A DNA stretch of 44,849 nt from a virus: positions 1-44,849 of IMG/VR virus record IMGVR_UViG_3300005836_000235. One strand, 5' to 3'. A program made the translations under genes and the position numbers. Every line of letters begins with the position of its first letter. Within the stretch, counting starts at the first letter, position 1. Of this stretch, positions 41,409 to 44,849 are shown piece after piece. The notes beneath the pieces were generated by a model that saw nothing but the letters and a program-made list of their open reading frames with translations, did not search any database and had not been told where the DNA came from.

Positions 41409-41834
41409 ATGAAAACCAACAAAGCCACCACTGCCACTGAATCCGCCGCCGTTGCGGAACAGGGCGCGGACGTCGCGCCGGAGAAGGCCCCCTCGAAGAA
41501 GGGTGCCAGCCAGAAGAAGGGCGCGCCCAAGGGCCAGCAAAGGGCCAAGGGTGCCAAAACCCAGGCCGCCGCGCCGAAGAAGGCAGCCAAGAAGGCCGCC
41601 AAACCCGCCCGGGCGAAGAAAACTGCCGCGCCGCGCGCCGAGAGCAAGGGCGCAAAGATCATCGAAATGATCGGGCGGGCCAAGGGCGCTACCCTGGCCG
41701 AGATCATGAAAGCGACCGACTGGCAGGCCCACAGCGTCCGGGGATTCATCTCCACCGCCGGCAAGAAGTATGGCATCAAGATCGAGTCCTCGAAGAACGA
41801 GGCGGGCGACCGCCTCTACAAGGTCACCAAGTAA
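41409..41834 (+). CDS. DUF3489-domain protein with Lys/Ala-rich tail
   Basis: 141 residues on the plus strand, divergent from the small terminase gene; GAAAGGA ribosome-binding site. Residues ~1-80 are Lys/Ala/Pro-rich and histone-H1-like (APKKAAKKAAKPARAKKTAA). Residues ~82-141 match DUF3489: AKIIEMIGRAKGATLAEIMK, ATDWQAHSVRGFISTAGKK, IESSKNEAGDRLYKV. The domain resembles a winged helix, so a DNA-binding role is likely. Such proteins are common in phages of GC-rich bacteria. It is followed by a strong terminator. Confidence 0.85.
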   Translation: MKTNKATTATESAAVAEQGADVAPEKAPSKKGASQKKGAPKGQQRAKGAKTQAAAPKKAAKKAAKPARAKKTAAPRAESKGAKIIEMIGRAKGATLAEIMKATDWQAHSVRGFISTAGKKYGIKIESSKNEAGDRLYKVTK

Positions 41835-41859
41835 GCCTCCCCCACGCTGCCTCACCACG

Positions 41860-41893
41860 CCGCCGCCGGGTTCAACGATCCGGCGGCGGTTTT
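41860..41893 (+). terminator. Rho-independent terminator after the DUF3489 gene
   Basis: CCGCCGCCGG (41860-41869), a 10-base loop, CCGGCGGCGG (41880-41889), then TTTT. The stem is perfect. It also covers the 3' end of the small minus-strand gene ending at 41872. Confidence 0.85.
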
Positions 41894-42039
41894 GCGTCTG
41901 TTCCTTCCAGAATTTTCAGTTCCGCTGACCAATCCGACAGCGCCATGCAGAGGCCCTCGACGTCCGGGTGCCCGGCGAGCAGCAGCCGTTCGATCTCCTC
42001 GATCTCGCGGCGGCACCGTTCGATTTCATGCGATGGCAC
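41872..42039 (-). CDS. Small coiled-coil phage protein
   Basis: 55 residues from a GTG at 42039 that overlaps the methyltransferase stop, so translation is coupled. MPSHEIERCRREIEEIERLL, LAGHPDVEGLCMALSDWSAE, LKILEGTDAKPPPDR: helical, charged N-terminus followed by a DW motif. Not recognised as a named family. Small proteins of this type often sit between early genes and terminase genes. Confidence 0.65.
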   Translation of the reverse strand: MPSHEIERCRREIEEIERLLLAGHPDVEGLCMALSDWSAELKILEGTDAKPPPDR

Positions 42040-43375
42040 TTATCCTTTCGGCTTTCATCTGCTCGAACGTCCGACCATCACCGTCGAGCGTTGCCTGTTC
42101 GCCCGTGAGCCGCTGCCACCGCTCGACGACCACGTCAACGTACTTCGGGTCAAGCTCCAGTCCGTAACAGACGCGCTCGGTTAGTTCAGCCGCGGCGAGT
42201 GTGGTGCCGCTGCCGAGAAACGGCTCGTACACCAACTCGCCTCGCTTGGTGTGATTCAGAATCGGGCGCCGCATCAGCTCGACGGGTTTCTGCGTGGGGG
42301 GATCGAACTTCTCCTCGCCGGAGCCACCCATGATGAACTTCGGGGATGGCGAATCCCAGATCGTCGAGTTCTCGCCCGCCTTCCCAAACCAGGGAGCGTT
42401 CTTTTTGCGGACGTACCAGCACGGCTCATGTTGAAACCAGTAGTGGGTCCGCGTGAGCACCGTGCGCCCTTTGTTCCAGATGATCTGCTGGTGGTGTAGG
42501 AAGCCGATGCGCAGCAAGCCGTCGAGAACCTCGCGGGTGAATTTCGATGCGTGCCACACGTACGCCACCTCGAGACTCGGAACGAGCGCGAACGCCTCGG
42601 ACCAGTCGGCACGCGTGTCGCCGGAGATCGCAGTCTCCGTGTGACCCTCGGTGCGGTGCTTCATGTAGCTGGCTTCCGCGGGTCCGCAGCCGTTCAGCCC
42701 GGCGCGGTCACGCCATTCGGAATCAAGTTCGATCCCGTACGGCGGATCGGTCACCATCAGAAACGGTTTGCGCTCGCCCAGCAACCGAGCCACCGCCTCG
42801 GCGCTGGTGGCGTCCGCGCAAAGTACGCGGTGTTGACGGCGCGGACTGCCGCACAACCACAGGTCCCCGGGTCGGGTGACAGGGTTGGCCGGCGGCTCCG
42901 ACACCACGTCCTCTTCCGCGCTGGCGTCGGCTGCCGGGTACAGGTATGCGTTCAGTTCTTCCTGATCGAACCCGGTCAACGCCAGATCGAAATCGGCGTC
43001 CAACTCCTGGATGCTTTGGAGTTCCGGCCCGATCAGGCCCAGATCCCACGTCGCCTCATCGTGGGAGCGATTGTCCATCAGCCGGTACGCCTTCACCTGG
43101 CCCGGCGTGAGGTCATGCGCGACGTGAACGGGAACCTCCGCCAGCGCCATTGATTGGGCGGCCAGCAGCCGAACGTGGCCAACCACGATTACGCCGTCGG
43201 TATCGACCACGATGGGTTGCCGCCAGCCAAAGGCTCGGATTGAGGAAGCGACTTTCTCGACTGCGGACGGGGGAATCACCCTGGCATTGTTCGGATACGG
43301 CTTCACCCGGCCAATCGGCCACCACTCGACGGCGAATGTCGGGGCTCTAGGTTTGGTCTGCGTCGTGCGGCTCAT
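42026..43375 (-). CDS. ParB-domain DNA methyltransferase (beta class)
   Basis: 449 residues. Residues ~1-110: ParB-like domain (VEWWPIGRVKPYPNNARVIP, VIVVGHVRLLAAQSMALAEV). Then the catalytic motif IV VTDPPYGIELDSEW. The SAM-binding motif I is at the C-terminus (VYEPFLGSGTTLAAAELTER, LELDPKYVDVVVERWQRLTG), so the order is motif IV before I, the beta class. Likely N6-adenine or N4-cytosine methylation; the target is not predictable. A phage-encoded enzyme like this can protect phage DNA from restriction. The same layout starts at the left edge (1-605). Confidence 0.93.
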   Translation of the reverse strand: MSRTTQTKPRAPTFAVEWWPIGRVKPYPNNARVIPPSAVEKVASSIRAFGWRQPIVVDTDGVIVVGHVRLLAAQSMALAEVPVHVAHDLTPGQVKAYRLMDNRSHDEATWDLGLIGPELQSIQELDADFDLALTGFDQEELNAYLYPAADASAEEDVVSEPPANPVTRPGDLWLCGSPRRQHRVLCADATSAEAVARLLGERKPFLMVTDPPYGIELDSEWRDRAGLNGCGPAEASYMKHRTEGHTETAISGDTRADWSEAFALVPSLEVAYVWHASKFTREVLDGLLRIGFLHHQQIIWNKGRTVLTRTHYWFQHEPCWYVRKKNAPWFGKAGENSTIWDSPSPKFIMGGSGEEKFDPPTQKPVELMRRPILNHTKRGELVYEPFLGSGTTLAAAELTERVCYGLELDPKYVDVVVERWQRLTGEQATLDGDGRTFEQMKAERISAIA

Positions 43376-43659
43376 GTGATTAGAGGGGTGACAACCCGGT
43401 GTGACAACCTGCGTAAATCGTACTAACTAAGCAAACTGCGCAACATCTCGACCCGCGGCCGCCGCCTTCAAAGTCAGGTCCCTGTAATGGCCCGCCGCTG
43501 CGCATGGGACGCCACCCGTTCGCGCCCCCGCGCCCCGTGTTGCGCCGTCTGGCTCCGGGTTGGCCACTGGCCCCACCTTCCGGCTCGGGCGTACGTCGCG
43601 GCCACGGAACGCGCCACGCGCCCAGGCGATATGCCGCGCGCCGATTTGTCGCCGAGCTT
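43376..43659. other. Segment between the methyltransferase and the small upstream gene
   Basis: No gene supported. Several frames are open because of GC content. A minus-strand frame down to 43427 ends in GHYRDLTLKAAAAGRDVAQF but is otherwise low in complexity and has no good start. Confidence 0.35.
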
Positions 43660-43998
43660 TCATGGGACCGTGCAATCCGAAATCACTTGGAGAAAGACGC
43701 CGCGCGTGCTGACGGTCGTGCCATCGTCGTCGCGCCCGTCCACCCGGCGAAGCTTCCAGCAGCGCGCGCCGTTGTCGAGCGTTTGAAGGAAGCTGTAACG
43801 GGTGCCCCCTGGAGCGCGTGTCTCAACGGGGGTGCTTCCGTCCTCACGCTGAAGGAAGATCGCCTTGAGATGTCCCTTGCGGCCATAGGCGGGTTTCACA
43901 TAACCACCTGCGATGAGCCGCCTGGCAGCCTCGATCGATCGGAAGCCAAGCGAGCTTCCATCGGATGCGTAGTACGGGATCTGGTCAGCAGGTTTCAT
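43660..43998 (-). CDS. Hypothetical phage protein
   Basis: 112 residues from the ATG at 43998; a TTG at 44022 would add eight residues. MKPADQIPYYASDGSSLGFR, SIEAARRLIAGGYVKPAYGR, KGHLKAIFLQREDG and a beta-rich end (RYSFLQTLDNGARCWKLRRV). It lies between the primase and the methyltransferase, in the early region. Not recognised as a named family. The 30-bp shared element lies about 70 bases upstream. Confidence 0.6.
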   Translation of the reverse strand: MKPADQIPYYASDGSSLGFRSIEAARRLIAGGYVKPAYGRKGHLKAIFLQREDGSTPVETRAPGGTRYSFLQTLDNGARCWKLRRVDGRDDDGTTVSTRGVFLQVISDCTVP

Positions 43999-44068
43999 CG
44001 GGGCACAATTCGGGTACAGCAAGAAAGGGAGAGAGTTTTACGAGAGTCCCATCTCTCGATTGAATTGG

Positions 44069-44098
44069 CCTTCGGAGGGTGCGCTTGGCGCTGGCCTG
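44069..44098. repeat. 30-bp element, right copy
   Basis: Matches 638-667 at 29 of 30 positions in the same orientation. Here it lies 71 bases upstream of a minus-strand start codon. It includes GCGC-TTG-GCGC. Confidence 0.8.
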
Positions 44099-44167
44099 CG
44101 GAACGGCTTCGACACTATATACGCAAGCCGGGCTGATTCTGTCTCAGGCGTGAGCATTTTTCTCGAT

Positions 44168-44292
44168 CACACAGTTCACGCAGTTCACGCGGTTTGCCCT
44201 TACTTGTTTTCGTATTCTTCCGACTTTAAAAACCACATCCTCGCGCGTTAGAACAAGATAGGGTTAACTGCGTGAACCGCGTGAACCGTGTG
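44168..44292. repeat. Large inverted repeat with 9-bp iterons, downstream of the primase
   Basis: Arms at 44168-44194 and 44266-44292 (27 bases each) match at 24 of 27 positions when one is inverted. Each arm contains two copies of GTTCACGC(A/G). The arms extend further inward, since CCCTTACTTGTT pairs with AACAAGATAGGG. The 71-base centre is A/T-rich. It begins 14 bases after the primase stop. Candidates: replication origin, regulator site or long terminator. Confidence 0.8.
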
Positions 44293-44305
44293 AGTCCGCT
44301 CCTGG

Positions 44306-44849
44306 TCATGTTCCGTCGTTTGCGAGCACGGAGATGCCGATGTAACACCAAGACATCACACCGTTTACTGTCCTCTGGTAGTCCGTTACGGTGGGCCGGA
44401 GCTTCTTCATCGCGCGCCCGAAGGCCGTCTTGCTGATGGTCGGACGGCCAGCGTTGGCGCAGTTGCGGCCGTACTCGCGATAGAGTTGATCCTGCGGCGT
44501 CACGGCATCGGGATGCAGGATGGTGGTGCGGTCCAGCCAGACGGCGAGCGGGTCTGTTGCCTGCCGGAACTCGTCCGTCGCGCGGCTGGTCGAGCCGCTC
44601 TCGCTCAATCCGCGCGTCCGGATCGCGGCGATCGCCTCGATTGCCTTGTTGAGCACGCCGCTCAGTTCCGTGGGATCGGAGAGCATCGCATCAAGCTTGT
44701 CGCTCGGGATCGTGCCGGGCGCGCCATCCGCAAACGTGCACTCGAATGGAACGACGAGCCACCTCCGGAAGAACGCAGGCGAGGCGTCCTGGCTCTTGGG
44801 CTGATGGTTGGCCGAAAAAACCAGGCGGGCGTACGGGATGAACTCGAAC
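44306..44849 (-). CDS. D5/P4-type primase-helicase, C-terminal part (cut by window edge)
   Basis: The frame is open from the right edge to the TGA at 44306 (about 180 codons visible). The first residues read FEFIPYARLVFSANHQPKSQ, the SF3 helicase sensor region (FSAN), followed by DASPAFFRRWLVVPFECTF, which includes the arginine finger-like RRW..PF. The C-terminus has a D5-C-type winged helix (YREYGRNCANAGRPTISKTA; GRAMKKLRPTVTDYQRTVNG). These proteins initiate and unwind phage DNA. The N-terminal primase part is outside the window. The iteron-like inverted repeat is just downstream. Confidence 0.9.
   Translation of the reverse strand, partial: FEFIPYARLVFSANHQPKSQDASPAFFRRWLVVPFECTFADGAPGTIPSDKLDAMLSDPTELSGVLNKAIEAIAAIRTRGLSESGSTSRATDEFRQATDPLAVWLDRTTILHPDAVTPQDQLYREYGRNCANAGRPTISKTAFGRAMKKLRPTVTDYQRTVNGVMSWCYIGISVLANDGT

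Noticed and set aside
41400-41858. 152-codon minus-strand Leu/Gly-rich frame
   Set aside because: Antisense to the Lys/Ala-rich DUF3489 gene, which has domain match, ribosome-binding site and terminator.
1-44849. Integrase, repressor, holin, endolysin or transposase
   Set aside because: Looked for by motif and gene context; none is recognisable in the window.

Overview
The window is GC-rich bacterial DNA dominated by one tailed phage (prophage-like) genome read on the minus strand. The right edge carries early genes: the C-terminal part of a D5/P4-type primase-helicase and a ParB-domain DNA methyltransferase. Running leftward come the small and large terminase subunits (lambda Nu1/gpA type), a gpW-like joiner, a lambda-gpB-type portal, a fused prohead protease/scaffold/Mu gpT-like major capsid protein, a decoration protein, head-tail connectors, tail tube, tail assembly chaperones, tape measure, a beta-helix protein, minor tail proteins, a very large tail-tip protein and a large tail protein. 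This is siphovirus-like. No integrase, repressor, holin or endolysin is visible, and neither phage end is resolved because both window edges cut through genes. No host housekeeping gene is present, so the host cannot be named. Acidobacteriota-like is only a weak guess from gene style.

At least four accessory inserts interrupt the structural module. Three are plus-strand and look more A/T-rich than the phage genes: a ParA-type ATPase plus HEPN nuclease-like pair (11.5-13.2 kb), a multi-pass lipoprotein with a TPM-like domain (17.9-19.3 kb), and a small membrane protein plus exported WD40-like propeller pair (26.6-29.5 kb). The fourth is a minus-strand lipoprotein with a C-terminal membrane helix (37.5-38.2 kb), next to a frameshifted remnant. 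They resemble phage cargo ('moron') genes and are candidates for defence or exclusion functions.

The most unusual region is 1.3-8.0 kb, at the distal end of the late genes. It is a minus-strand gene set with its own promoter, palindromic operator-like site and upstream direct repeats. An NTF2/SnoaL-like protein with a 30-residue tail comes first. Five translationally coupled genes follow: a QueA-family S-adenosylmethionine ribosyltransferase homologue, a PqqD-like peptide-recognition protein, a SPASM radical SAM enzyme, a B12-binding radical SAM enzyme with a PqqD-like C-terminus, and a fold-III PLP decarboxylase homologue in which methionine replaces the PLP-binding lysine. The architecture resembles a RiPP (modified peptide) pathway, but I recall no described system with this set of enzymes. 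I treat it as the lead candidate for a new system.

The left edge holds the N-terminal part of a second ParB-domain methyltransferase. A 30-bp near-identical element lies upstream of it and again near the right end, 43.4 kb apart. This suggests either related phage regulatory regions in tandem or recombination sites. A 27-bp-arm inverted repeat containing 9-bp iterons follows the primase gene.
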